From contig NZ_VDBO01000001.1 in NCBI RefSeq assembly GCF_005930355.1, positions 841,339 through 905,338 of the forward strand: a stretch of 64,000 bases of DNA. The letters are read 5' to 3'. A program made the position numbers and the translations under genes. How positions within the stretch are numbered: the stretch's first letter is position 1; each line of letters starts with the position of its first letter. This DNA comes from Paenibacillus sinopodophylli (GTDB lineage Bacteria; Bacillota; Bacilli; Paenibacillales; Paenibacillaceae). The notes under the pieces are model-generated. The model saw only the letters and a list, made by a program, of their open reading frames with translations, ran no database searches and was not told where the DNA came from. Shown here piece by piece: positions 1 to 7,936 of this stretch.

Positions 1-1
1 G

Positions 2-88
2 GAGGCTTATGTACTGGATGAAATAGATAGTGATATTGAAGGTTTAGCAGCGCAAGTAGTGCAATTATATGAGAAACTTATGATCTAA
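2..88 (+). CDS. C-terminal end of an unidentified protein (truncated by the window)
   Basis: An open frame enters from the left edge and stops with TAA at 86-88. The 28 visible residues are acidic and helical (VLDEIDSDIEGLAAQVVQL) and end in EKLMI. I do not recognise the family from so short a piece. The sequence after it is the relic of a DNA ligase gene, so it may belong to a decaying neighbourhood. Confidence 0.45.
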   Translation, partial: EAYVLDEIDSDIEGLAAQVVQLYEKLMI

Positions 89-133
89 ATTGACCTGTTA
101 AATTACATTATTCGCGTTCCTGAAGTGCTTTAG

Positions 134-506
134 ACGCGACATCAGAACAAATGCACGGATAAGGATCTGGAGTTGCTGCAAGCTTTTTTCCCTTCCGTTA
201 GTATGGTACTTGACGGTGAACTTGTTTGAATCCCGCTAGGCGCATCCGATTTTGATTATAATGCTGCCATGGACCGTTCCCGGCTATCCAATTCGGCCAA
301 GATTTGACTAGCTAGCCTCTGTCCGGTAGCTCAATCATGCGGTGTTTTGGGACATGGGAAGGATCTACGGCGGAAGCCACTCATGGAGAGAAAGCAATTG
401 CCGCATGACCTTGTTCACGACAAAGATCGCATCAACAAAATGCCTTTTCGAGAACGATGGCATTACCTTATTCGAGGCGATTAAAGAGCGCTTAAACGTA
501 AAATAG
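134..506 (+). pseudogene. Relic of an ATP-dependent DNA ligase (LigD/LigB-like adenylation domain)
   Basis: Frame 2 reads TRHQNKCTDKDLELLQ, then SVSMVLDGELV, a TGA at 227-229, then GASDFDYNAAMDRSRL, a TGA at 305-307, and from about 344 GKDLRRKPLMERKQLP. After a frameshift near 445 it continues as FENDGITLFEAIKERLNVK and stops at 504-506. LDGELV is the nucleotidyltransferase motif of ATP-dependent ligases. The RxxTRH stretch before it, RKPLxERK and ITLFEAIKER follow in the normal order of that family. The adenylated-lysine motif KxDG and the OB-fold are absent. Two in-frame stops plus a frameshift make a functional product very unlikely. Such ligases repair double-strand breaks with Ku, but no Ku gene is in the window. 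Confidence 0.7.
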
Positions 507-953
507 CCCCCACCTGACGATCAGATGGGAGAAAAAAAGCATTCATGTCGTTTACGCGCGGTACCAAACAGCTTCAAGCTAAATTTATAACTTTTTTTGA
601 TTATCCAGAATTATCTTATGAACGTGTCAAAGCACCTATATAACCAAGCGCAGCTTAGGGGTAATGGTAACGTTTGATAGTGAATTTATAACTTTTTCCT
701 CAGACTACTGCAGCCTTAGAAATCACAATTCCAAATGTTACACAAGCCATTTTTTAGTATCTTACATCAACAGTTAATTATTCGTAATTTTTACCATTAA
801 ATAATTTCATACAAAAAAAGCTTTCCCCATAACTCCCCAATATACGGTTATAGAAATATTACCCGTACACTTTTGATTCACTGATTCAATGCTGTCCGAA
901 TCAAATTATTCGTTTAGGCTGATCTCCTGCTATACCTTTAAGCTCATAGCCCC
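507..953. other. Non-coding stretch with a short direct repeat
   Basis: No convincing gene was found in these 447 bases. A 15-nt sequence (AATTTATAACTTTTT) occurs at 582-596 and again at 683-697. A 32-codon frame at 545-643 lacks a clear ribosome binding site and resembles nothing I recognise. The stretch follows the ligase relic and may be decayed coding DNA. Confidence 0.4.
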
Positions 954-1514
954 CTATTCAAGCGTTGGAATATGGTCGATCCAGTGAATAAACTTTTGCA
1001 AATAAGCTTGTAGGTATTCCTTCGTTTTTTCATCCGTTAGTCGATGCTGCTCTGCATCCACCTTCAAGTGGATTTGAGAAATATGTAATTTTTGGAAAGG
1101 TAAAAGCTGTGCTTGCACCGACTCCAAAATGTGACGAGTCTGAAGCTGGGCATTAATCGTTCCCATACCGCCAGGCGTTGCACCAATAAGTCCAATCGGT
1201 TTTCTGCGTAGCACAGAAGTCCTCGATGGCCGTGAAGCCCAGTCAATCGCATTTTTAAGCACACCTGGAATGCCAGAGTTATACTCCGGAGATACAATTA
1301 TAACTCCATCCACCGCTTGAATCGCTGATTTAAATACACTAACCGCCTCGGGGCCTTCCCCTTTTTCCAAATCCTCATTAAATAAAGGCAAGTCCTTCAG
1401 TTCAATCCACTGGAATGAAACCGACGCATCAAGCTCAGCAAGCTTCTGTGCCACCATGCGATTATAAGAGTCTTTCCGCAAGCTTCCTACGATTAAACCA
1501 ATTTTTTTTGACAT
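954..1514 (-). CDS. NADPH-dependent FMN reductase family protein
   Basis: This 186-residue flavodoxin-fold oxidoreductase belongs to the NADPH-dependent FMN reductase family (azo, quinone and chromate reductases). It opens with the FMN phosphate-binding loop GSLRKDSYNR near residue 10, followed by SPEYNSGIPGVLKNAIDW around residues 75-92, the family's most conserved block. It should be a soluble enzyme reducing quinones, azo compounds or metals with NAD(P)H. The start is supported by AAAGGAG 9 bases upstream. It stands alone, divergent from the PepSY gene. The physiological substrate cannot be told from sequence. Confidence 0.88.
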   Translation of the reverse strand: MSKKIGLIVGSLRKDSYNRMVAQKLAELDASVSFQWIELKDLPLFNEDLEKGEGPEAVSVFKSAIQAVDGVIIVSPEYNSGIPGVLKNAIDWASRPSRTSVLRRKPIGLIGATPGGMGTINAQLQTRHILESVQAQLLPFQKLHISQIHLKVDAEQHRLTDEKTKEYLQAYLQKFIHWIDHIPTLE

Positions 1515-1655
1515 TTAACTTGCTCCTTTCTTATTTCAAATCTTAATTAGCATTATACATTATTGACCTTGCATCTTCATTTATATCATAAAAGTTATGA
1601 ACAAGTCGCTCCATTATCACGGCCTCACTCCTAAACCATGCCTTTCGTTTGATTA

Positions 1656-1674
1656 AATAGCTATTTCGAGTCAT
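1656..1674 (+). promoter_or_regulatory. Copy 4 of the TAGCT-N5-GAGTCAT motif, PepSY operon promoter
   Basis: AATAGCT-ATTTC-GAGTCAT lies upstream of the PepSY gene. A perfect -10 hexamer TATAAT follows at 1697-1702, 22 nt after GAGTCAT, and no good -35 hexamer is present. That places the motif near -44, the usual position of a class II activator site. Three more copies lie at 7612-7631, 7661-7680 and 9134-9150. Binding by the nearby response regulator is inferred. Confidence 0.6.
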
Positions 1675-1740
1675 CCGCGTAATACATAGGCTAGATTATA
1701 ATGAAAGAGGTTTTTAATCGTTTAGGAATGGAGTCAAATC

Positions 1741-3156
1741 ATGAGTACGCTGCAAACAGATAAGTTAAACTCGATTACAACGGATTCAAAAAGTAAAATG
1801 TCAGCCGGCATTCGTCAGTCCATATATCAGTCAGTATGGAGGTGGCATTTTTACGCGGGTATTATTTTCGCGCCATTTTTAATTATTTTAGCTTTCAGCG
1901 GTGCAGTCTATTTATTTAAGCCTCAGATCGAAGGCTACTTGTACAAGGACATGTTAACCGTTCGTGAGGTTGGATCGACTCCACTGGCGCCAGAGATCAT
2001 AGCCGAAAAAGTCATCAAAGCATACCCCGGTACGTCTATTTCCTCCATTACACTAGATAGTAATCCAAAGTCCAGCTACAAACTTTCGGTAAATCGTGAT
2101 GGGGCTTCGACGACGATGTATGTTGATCCTTACACAGGTCATGCGCTAGGGATGCTGGATAGTAACAAAACCTTTACTGCATTTTTCAAAAAAATGCACA
2201 GCGAGCTTGTTATTGGTGGAACTTTCGCGAACCGGATTATAGAGCTCGCAGCATGCTGGGCTATCATTCTCATACTAACAGGACTGTACTTATGGTGGCC
2301 TCGCAAAAAACCAGGCATTTGGGGAACAATTATGCCTCGATTTAGCAAACCTGGCAGTCGACTCTTTTGGCGTGATTTGCATGCAGTTCCTGCTTTCTGG
2401 ATTTCAATTGTATTATTAATCATCATTGTAAGTGGACTACCATGGTCGAGCATCATGGGCGGAAAGATTGACAAATTGGCGAATTCTACGAATACGAATA
2501 CACCGCCATTCGCCTATAACTTCGGTGCTAAACCGGAATCGGTCACAGTAGCAAAGGATATTGCAGAGGATTTGCCTTGGGCTGCCGAGAATCTTTCGGT
2601 ACCGGGCTCTATTGCAGGAGGATATGTACCACTCGGCATTAATGATATTGTTCTTATTGCCGATGAGCAGCAGGTCATCAAGCCTTATACCCTAACAATG
2701 CCTTCAGGAGAAACTGGAGTATATACCGTGTCCACTTCTCATCCCACGCCAGTATACAATGCAACGCTTCATATCGATCAATATAGCGGAGCCGTTCTAA
2801 CTGATGTCCGCTTTGCTGATTATGGTATTATGGCAAAAGCCATTTCATATGGAATAGCTTTCCACGAAGGCACTTTATTTGGTCTTGCGAATCAGTTACT
2901 TGGTCTAATTGCTTGTTTAGGTCTAATATTAGTTTGCATTAGCTCTTACATGATGTGGCGCAAGCGCCAGCCATCGGGCAAGCTTGGTGCGCCAGCGAAG
3001 CCAAAAAACAACAAAATAACGATCGGTGTTTTAATCATCATGCTGGTATGCGGTGCAATCATGCCGCTTGCAGGCTTATCCATCCTTATTATTATTGCAC
3101 TTGATTTTGTCATTCTCCGTAGAATAAAGTCGCTTCGGCACTGGTTCTCGATCTAA
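1741..3156 (+). CDS. PepSY-associated TM (PiuB-like) membrane protein
   Basis: This 471-residue integral membrane protein belongs to the PepSY-TM/PiuB family, linked to iron, haem or flavin-dependent reduction at the cytoplasmic membrane. Membrane segments are visible at about 36-60, 163-186, 214-236, 372-402 and 428-462. Conserved histidines sit at membrane borders (RWHFYAG, KMHSEL, RDLHAVPAFW, AFHEGTLFG). The soluble PepSY-type region lies between the first two segments (YPGTSISSITL..., MYVDPYTGHALG). It is translated with the following YtkA-like lipoprotein after 19 bases. Its promoter carries the shared bipartite motif, tying it to the nos and cytochrome genes. Partner and cofactor are not known. 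Confidence 0.85.
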   Translation: MSTLQTDKLNSITTDSKSKMSAGIRQSIYQSVWRWHFYAGIIFAPFLIILAFSGAVYLFKPQIEGYLYKDMLTVREVGSTPLAPEIIAEKVIKAYPGTSISSITLDSNPKSSYKLSVNRDGASTTMYVDPYTGHALGMLDSNKTFTAFFKKMHSELVIGGTFANRIIELAACWAIILILTGLYLWWPRKKPGIWGTIMPRFSKPGSRLFWRDLHAVPAFWISIVLLIIIVSGLPWSSIMGGKIDKLANSTNTNTPPFAYNFGAKPESVTVAKDIAEDLPWAAENLSVPGSIAGGYVPLGINDIVLIADEQQVIKPYTLTMPSGETGVYTVSTSHPTPVYNATLHIDQYSGAVLTDVRFADYGIMAKAISYGIAFHEGTLFGLANQLLGLIACLGLILVCISSYMMWRKRQPSGKLGAPAKPKNNKITIGVLIIMLVCGAIMPLAGLSILIIIALDFVILRRIKSLRHWFSI

Positions 3157-3175
3157 TAGCTGGGAGAGTATAACA

Positions 3176-3664
3176 ATGAATAGAAGTATCAAAAGTAGAC
3201 CTGCTTGGGTATTACCGTTATTACTAACCCTAATGCTATGCGGCTGCACCGCAAACACGACACAAACAGATGAAAGTGGATTGCCGCCTCATCTGAGTGT
3301 GAACCTGCATTTACCTAACAAACTGAACATAGGCATCCCTCAAGTTTTCTCTGTTGAAGTTTCTAAGAGCAATAAACCGCTTGAGCAAGCAGAAGCAGCA
3401 GAATTTGTGATCTGGCAGGAAGACAAGAAGGAATCCGCTGTAACCCTAGCAGCAGATGAACAATCCCCTGGCTTATATTCCGTTTCCTATGTCATTGACA
3501 CAGAAGGCGTGTATTATGTACAGGCACGAATGAAGTTCGAAGACGGGCAGGTCATGCCAACTAAACGATTTGCAATCGGAGATCATGCGATAGAGCGCCT
3601 TATACAATTGGAAAGCGCACAGCATTCAGATGCACCTGCTCCAGCAGCAGGCGGGCACCATTAA
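3176..3664 (+). CDS. YtkA/FixH-like lipoprotein
   Basis: A 162-residue exported lipoprotein. A signal peptide with lipobox LCGC anchors it at Cys23, and a beta-sandwich of about 100 residues resembles the YtkA-like domain (FSVEV.....PLEQAEAAEFVIW, PGLYSVSYVIDTEGVYYVQARM). The tail is Ala/Pro-rich and ends in GGHH, a possible metal ligand. GGGAGA precedes the ATG. YtkA-like domains are often encoded near copper-handling and cytochrome oxidase genes, and this one is co-transcribed with the PepSY protein and faces the nos operon. A second YtkA-like lipoprotein heads the nos operon. A copper-related role is inferred. Confidence 0.75.
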   Translation: MNRSIKSRPAWVLPLLLTLMLCGCTANTTQTDESGLPPHLSVNLHLPNKLNIGIPQVFSVEVSKSNKPLEQAEAAEFVIWQEDKKESAVTLAADEQSPGLYSVSYVIDTEGVYYVQARMKFEDGQVMPTKRFAIGDHAIERLIQLESAQHSDAPAPAAGGHH

Positions 3665-3672
3665 CCTAAATG

Positions 3673-3707
3673 CAATAATCCCCTGGTCATAGACCAGGGG
3701 ATTATTG
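3673..3707. terminator. Bidirectional hairpin between converging operons
   Basis: A perfect 16-bp inverted repeat (CAATAATCCCCTGGTC and its complement) with a 3-nt loop. It separates the PepSY-YtkA operon from nosF. There is no strong T tract, but the length and position fit a shared terminator. Confidence 0.75.
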
Positions 3708-3726
3708 TCATCTAATGACAACTCAA

Positions 3727-4464
3727 TTAGTAGCCATCAAGTTTTCCTGTTAGACCAAACCATTCAGCGAAAGCTGCTTGCACACCGCTTGCACCTAGCT
3801 GTTTTCTGATGGCAGAAGCTGACCCTTCAAGCTCAATTTGTCCACCTCTAAGCAGTGCAATACGATCTGCCAGCACCTCAGCAATATGCAGCTGATGCGT
3901 GGAGAAGATAACAGTCTGGCCATTTGCAGCCGTTTCTTTGACCATACGTACAAACGATTCGATCCAGTAAGGATCAAGCCCATTCGTAGGCTCATCCATC
4001 AATATAATTGGCGGCTTCGCTAGTAATGCCTGTGCAAACAATACGCGTTGTCTCATACCCTTGGAGAAGCTGGACACTGCTTTATTCCCGGTATCCTCAA
4101 GACCAACCACATGCAATAATTCTTTTACTCTTTCCTTCCCGATTCCCCTCAGGACAGCCCAGAAAGCTAGTGTTTCATAAGCCGTCAGACCATGACTGAA
4201 ACGAAAATCATCAGGCATGTATCCAATAAGCTCGGCATAACGCTTGCGATCTTCCTTCCATCGCAAGCCGCCAACCGTAATGCTGCCGCTGTCAGGCTGC
4301 GATATTCCTGCAATCATTCTGAGAATGGTGCTCTTGCCAGCACCGTTGCCTCCACATAATGCCACAATTTGGCCTGGCTCTATCTGCATATGGAGGTCTT
4401 CAATAATGATTTGTTTTTTAATCGCTTTTGTAATCCCTTCAAGCTTTACAATCGAATCAGCCAC
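3727..4464 (-). CDS. nosF: NosF-like copper-module ABC transporter ATP-binding protein
   Basis: This is a 246-residue ABC ATPase with Walker A GGNGAGKST, signature FSKGMRQRV, Walker B IILMDEPTNGLD and a switch histidine (FSTHQ). It should power the NosY permease encoded upstream. NosDFY is the assembly system of the copper sites of nitrous oxide reductase, and NosF/NosY-type pairs also occur in other copper-protein pathways. I place the start at the GTG at 4464 because AGGAGG lies 7 bases before it; an ATG further out has none. The gene overlaps nosY by 8 bases, so translation is probably coupled. Confidence 0.85.
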   Translation of the reverse strand: MADSIVKLEGITKAIKKQIIIEDLHMQIEPGQIVALCGGNGAGKSTILRMIAGISQPDSGSITVGGLRWKEDRKRYAELIGYMPDDFRFSHGLTAYETLAFWAVLRGIGKERVKELLHVVGLEDTGNKAVSSFSKGMRQRVLFAQALLAKPPIILMDEPTNGLDPYWIESFVRMVKETAANGQTVIFSTHQLHIAEVLADRIALLRGGQIELEGSASAIRKQLGASGVQAAFAEWFGLTGKLDGY

Positions 4465-5278
4465 GCAAGCGCCTCCTCTCCCATACAAGCTGAGCTGCTG
4501 CTATTACACTGCCAATCCACACGAGCACAACCGCAGCAAAGCCAAAGCTGCCGCCAGGCTGTCTGATCCATTTGATCCATTCGTAATATTCAGGACCTAG
4601 AATAGCTCCACCTCCAAGCTTAACCACTGTAAAAAGACGGGAAAGCTCGGCCGGATTAAGAAAGGTAAGCAGCGTTACCGCAGGTTTGATCATCGGATAA
4701 GGCATAAACCCTAGCGTGGCGATGAGTAAAGGCGGCCACCCGATAATCGCAAAAAACCAGATCGCAACAGCGATGGTCAACGACTGCCAACGATTCTTGG
4801 CAATCGTACCTAGCAATATGGCGATTGCAAGAAAAAACAATGCTACTGTGCTTGAAAAAGTAAGCAGCTGCACGTAAGTGGATAGACCAAATCCAGAACC
4901 TGCAACATACCCCAGAATGCCTGCAGCGCCGAAGCCAATCGATACGATGACTAGCAGCACAATAGCAAGACCAATATATTTGCCAATAATAAAGGACAAC
5001 GTACTTAGCGGATAGACGGACAGGAGCTCCCAGCTTCCGTCCTCCTTCTCGGCTGTCAAAGAAAAGGAGCCGAGAAGTAAGGACATTAGAGGTAATAAAT
5101 ATAAGATTAAATTTAACGTAGTTCCTGTGATTCCCGAGTAGCCTTGTACATAGCCTTGTGCGTTTATCATAAGCAGACATAGCATAAACAAGGCAAAGAG
5201 CCCCATGAATGAATATGCCCACGGATTGCGAAAACCAAGTTTAATTTCTCTTATGGCAATATGCACAGTCTGAATCAC
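4457..5278 (-). CDS. nosY: NosY-like ABC transporter permease
   Basis: A 273-residue membrane protein with about six helices (residues 20-40, 55-75, 95-125, 140-160, 165-190 and 245-265), of the ABC-2 permease type used as NosY. Between the second and third helices is the SLTAEKEDGSWELLSVYPLS stretch typical of this family. It overlaps nosL by 4 bases upstream and nosF by 8 bases downstream, forming the transporter pair that works with periplasmic-side NosD. The cargo (a sulfur species or copper-site precursor in the nitrous oxide reductase pathway) is known only from the family. Confidence 0.85.
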   Translation of the reverse strand: MIQTVHIAIREIKLGFRNPWAYSFMGLFALFMLCLLMINAQGYVQGYSGITGTTLNLILYLLPLMSLLLGSFSLTAEKEDGSWELLSVYPLSTLSFIIGKYIGLAIVLLVIVSIGFGAAGILGYVAGSGFGLSTYVQLLTFSSTVALFFLAIAILLGTIAKNRWQSLTIAVAIWFFAIIGWPPLLIATLGFMPYPMIKPAVTLLTFLNPAELSRLFTVVKLGGGAILGPEYYEWIKWIRQPGGSFGFAAVVLVWIGSVIAAAQLVWERRRLRG

Positions 5279-5844
5279 GAGTTTTGTCCCTCGGACTCAT
5301 GCCCCATTTCCATCTCTTCTTTACTTTCATCGGAGTGCATGCTTTCATTGTGCATCTCCATCGTTTCCATGTCCATCATGTCACGGTTAACTTCCCACTT
5401 ATGACTAGCCAGCTCATCTGCACTAAGCAGCTGTCCCATGCCCTGCTGATCAATGTAGGATTGCGCGGAAGCTTTATCCTCGAATGCAATAACGCCATAA
5501 GCCATCGGGGTTACATATGCAGCGTCATAGGCATAATAAGCCTTCTCATATTTAATCCAGTCTCCGCTACTATGGTCTCGGACAAACTCAGCCCCAACGG
5601 TTTCCGTTCCATTCTGTACCTTCCATTCATTCATGCAGCCAATATCGTCAAACTTCAAAGACTGTCCGTCCGTTGTAATTAATTGAGTTGCGTAAGGATC
5701 GTCTTTCACCGCCATATTGCAAATGACGCATTTATCCGTTTCCTCATTAATGGCCTGAGGCTTATATTCCTTCGCTCCACAGGCACTAGTTAGCAGCAGA
5801 ACAAGCATGACTAGCATCATGACGTTAATTGTTTTCATTCTCAT
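5275..5844 (-). CDS. nosL: NosL-like copper-binding lipoprotein
   Basis: A 189-residue exported protein with lipobox LTSAC and a NosL domain. The copper(I) site CVICNM (Cys-x-x-Cys-x-Met) is present near residues 39-44, followed by the conserved FDDIGCMNEW block. NosL proteins hand copper to NosZ or related targets. The C-terminus is unusual: a long tail very rich in Met, His, Asp and Glu (MMDMETMEMHNESMHS...), which could hold additional copper. It overlaps nosD and nosY by 4 bases each, in the order D-L-Y-F. Confidence 0.88.
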   Translation of the reverse strand: MRMKTINVMMLVMLVLLLTSACGAKEYKPQAINEETDKCVICNMAVKDDPYATQLITTDGQSLKFDDIGCMNEWKVQNGTETVGAEFVRDHSSGDWIKYEKAYYAYDAAYVTPMAYGVIAFEDKASAQSYIDQQGMGQLLSADELASHKWEVNRDMMDMETMEMHNESMHSDESKEEMEMGHESEGQNS

Positions 5845-7178
5845 CTTCGTTTTACCCCCAAATAAATTAGATAGATAGCCAAGCTCAGCAATCCAGCTCC
5901 TACTGCGGCTGAGTGCTTTAACGTCTGTGTTGGTACAATAAAACGGACTTGATCAGATGGTTCCATTAATGGCGATGCATCTACTGACCATAGCTGCCTC
6001 TGCGATTGATAGAGTCCTTCTAAGAAAACCATTCCTGGCGACTGGAAGAACAGCTGAAAGCCTGGCTTTGCTTTAATAAGACTTTGGAAAAAAGGATTGA
6101 TAGCGTAAGAAATTTCGCTACGCCCATCTCCGTCAAGATCAATGCCCTGAAAGGAATCCCAATAGTTCCCTTCCAATTGATTATGGACACTATTCCTCGC
6201 TTCGGCACTTGCTACGTTACCAATAAACTGATTGCTGTTTATGGCATTATTCTCAGCATCAAGGAGCTGAATACCAATAAAGTTGGCGGTCATCGTATTT
6301 CCTTTTATATGATTCATTGTGGATTGCTCCACATACAGACCTACACGATTGCCTTCCACATGATTATTAACAATGCTCGTTCCATGCGCATCAAACAGCA
6401 GGATGCCTTGTGAATTCACGTTCTCGCTCTGCTTAGTAAATGTGTTATTGGAAACCTCAACATCGCGAGCGGCCATGATCATGGCACCTGTAATATTCAA
6501 ATTCCCAACGTTATTCCGAATAACAGTCCCCTTCGTATACATACAATGGACACCATAACGGAGCAGCTCAAAATGATTTTCCTCAATTAAGTTATTGTCG
6601 CTGTTTTCCATATAGATCCCATCATGCATCGAAGTGATGGTATTCCCGATAAACGTATTGTCATTCGATTCATACAAGTCTATGCCATTTCCTTTGTCTG
6701 AGAGCTTAACAGGGCGCTCGGGAACATGGCCAGCCCATGCAATACTCGTATTTTGGATTTGACCGTGATTAGCTTTCCTCATTTGAATACCGAATGAACC
6801 CGTATGTATATGTAACTGATCCAGCAGCACGCCATCTCCTTGAATGAGCACAGTAGGCTGCTTCTTCAATTGTTCATCTTTAATGATGAGCCCAGTCAAA
6901 GCTACATCGTCTGCCATGATTAGGATCGCTGGTTGATTGGAAGTATTGAGGATCGCAACCTCTTCCCCAGACCTCGGCTTCAGATGAATAGTCTTTTCGA
7001 TAAGGATAGGTCCTTCATAGATCCCATGAGGCAAGATAATCGTAGAGCCTGTCCGAGCTTCATTAATGATGGCCTGCAAATCAAGCGCCTGTTCTTCAGC
7101 ATTTATGAGGTGTGGCAAGCACGTAATAGACAAAGCCGCCAAAATGAAAGCCATTATCCATTTCTGCATGATTTTCAT
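5841..7178 (-). CDS. nosD: NosD-like parallel beta-helix copper-module protein
   Basis: This 445-residue exported protein begins with a signal peptide (to about residue 27). CASH-type right-handed beta-helix repeats follow through the middle (NDNTFIGNTITSMHDGIYMENSDNNLIEENHF and similar), and a membrane helix lies near the C-terminus (residues 422-442). NosD proteins act outside the membrane with NosFY in assembling copper centres. The helix carries repeated N-H-V/N-T-F edges as expected. It is the second gene of a tightly overlapping operon whose first gene is a small lipoprotein. No nosZ is adjacent on either side, which is odd for nosD. Confidence 0.88.
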   Translation of the reverse strand: MKIMQKWIMAFILAALSITCLPHLINAEEQALDLQAIINEARTGSTIILPHGIYEGPILIEKTIHLKPRSGEEVAILNTSNQPAILIMADDVALTGLIIKDEQLKKQPTVLIQGDGVLLDQLHIHTGSFGIQMRKANHGQIQNTSIAWAGHVPERPVKLSDKGNGIDLYESNDNTFIGNTITSMHDGIYMENSDNNLIEENHFELLRYGVHCMYTKGTVIRNNVGNLNITGAMIMAARDVEVSNNTFTKQSENVNSQGILLFDAHGTSIVNNHVEGNRVGLYVEQSTMNHIKGNTMTANFIGIQLLDAENNAINSNQFIGNVASAEARNSVHNQLEGNYWDSFQGIDLDGDGRSEISYAINPFFQSLIKAKPGFQLFFQSPGMVFLEGLYQSQRQLWSVDASPLMEPSDQVRFIVPTQTLKHSAAVGAGLLSLAIYLIYLGVKRR

Positions 7179-7552
7179 TGAACCACTACCTGCTTCTTTT
7201 TAGTCAAATGAATATCTTCCGTGTACAAATGCAAATAAACCTCGTAAGTGCCAGATTCTACGAATGTGTACCCTCCTTCAAATGTGTTATTGTCTTCTTT
7301 GATCGCTTCAATCAAAATTGGTTTCTCATTCACTCGAATTTCAAACGTCATGCCCGATGAGTTCGATAATTCTGCTCCTGTAAACGCCGCCTTGAGCCTA
7401 ACTTTAGTACCAGCAATCGGATTATCGGGATCCGTCGTCAAAGTCGCATCAAGCACTGCCGGATCAACCGGCGTGGGAGCAGTGGAAGAACAAGCAGCGA
7501 GCAGCATGAACATCAGTCCTAGCACGAATGACCATTTCACTATTGTTTGCAA
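7175..7552 (-). CDS. Small YtkA-like lipoprotein heading the nosDLYF operon
   Basis: A 125-residue lipoprotein (lipobox LLAAC near residue 21) with a single immunoglobulin-like/YtkA-like domain: PIAGTKVRLKAAF, FEIRVNEKPI and GTYEVYLHLYTE strands. Translation starts at TTG with AGGTG 5 bases upstream. It overlaps nosD by 4 bases and is the first gene of the operon. A domain of the same type is encoded by the second gene of the PepSY operon nearby. A role in copper delivery is inferred from context only. Confidence 0.72.
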   Translation of the reverse strand: MQTIVKWSFVLGLMFMLLAACSSTAPTPVDPAVLDATLTTDPDNPIAGTKVRLKAAFTGAELSNSSGMTFEIRVNEKPILIEAIKEDNNTFEGGYTFVESGTYEVYLHLYTEDIHLTKKKQVVVQ

Positions 7553-7611
7553 TTTTTCACCTACCCTATAGCATTGTCTTTTATCAGTTTAACAAATACA
7601 GTCTTTTATCC

Positions 7612-7631
7612 AATGACTCAAAAGAGCTATT
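7612..7631 (-). promoter_or_regulatory. Copy 1 of the TAGCT-N5-GAGTCAT motif, nos operon promoter
   Basis: On the minus strand it reads AATAGCT-CTTTT-GAGTCATT. A -10-like TAAACT (7591-7586) begins 21 nt after GAGTCAT, and the first nos gene starts at 7552. It pairs as an inverted repeat with copy 2 at 7661-7680, so both divergent promoters have their own site. Confidence 0.55.
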
Positions 7632-7660
7632 AAGCGAATATAAAACGTGATGCATGCAAA

Positions 7661-7680
7661 AATAGCTCCAACGAGTCATT
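7661..7680 (+). promoter_or_regulatory. Copy 2 of the TAGCT-N5-GAGTCAT motif, promoter of the 40-residue protein
   Basis: AATAGCT-CCAAC-GAGTCATT on the plus strand, followed after 23 nt by a perfect TATAAT at 7703-7708. The small membrane protein gene starts at 7744. The layout copies that at the PepSY promoter almost exactly. Confidence 0.6.
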
Positions 7681-7743
7681 ATAGTAAATCATCATTTCCT
7701 ACTATAATAGGAAGAATACCTCATAGAGAAAGGAGAACGAGAC

Positions 7744-7866
7744 ATGCTGTATTGGTTTATATTAGGTATATTATTTTTAGGTGGTGGTGCCTATGTCATG
7801 CTGAATGGCGCAAAGCTTGTACAACAAGACAATGAACGGCTGGATAAAGCATACAAGTCACACTAA
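7744..7866 (+). CDS. 40-residue single-span membrane protein
   Basis: An ATG preceded by GAAAGGAG at 9 bases opens a 40-codon frame: one hydrophobic helix (LYWFILGILFLGGGAYVML) followed by a short charged tail (QQDNERLDKAYKSH). It has its own promoter with a perfect -10 and the shared bipartite motif, and a terminator hairpin starts 10 bases after its stop. I do not recognise a family. Size and setting recall small subunits or assembly factors of respiratory oxidases, but that is only a guess. Confidence 0.65.
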   Translation: MLYWFILGILFLGGGAYVMLNGAKLVQQDNERLDKAYKSH

Positions 7867-7875
7867 ATAAAAAAA

Positions 7876-7908
7876 GCCGTTTCCAAGTTAGCCACAACTG
7901 GAAACGGC
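7876..7908. terminator. Bidirectional terminator
   Basis: GCCGTTTCCA and its complement form a 10-bp stem, extended by 3 bp after a bulged A, with a loop of 6 nt. On the minus strand a run of T follows, so it ends the cytochrome gene. On the plus strand it ends the 40-residue gene. Confidence 0.8.
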
Positions 7909-7936
7909 CTATTTCTTCGCCTATGTGCTCAATAGC

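Noticed and set aside
545..643. 32-codon open frame starting MSFTRGTKQLQ
   Set aside because: No clear ribosome site, no recognisable family, and it lies in a decayed region.
4008..4600. Plus-strand open frames opposite nosF and nosY
   Set aside because: They are antisense to well-supported genes and have no family features or ribosome sites.
7636..7720. Inverted repeat 7612-7680 as a terminator
   Set aside because: The arms are better explained as two opposed copies of the bipartite motif serving divergent promoters; the loop is 29 nt and no T run follows.
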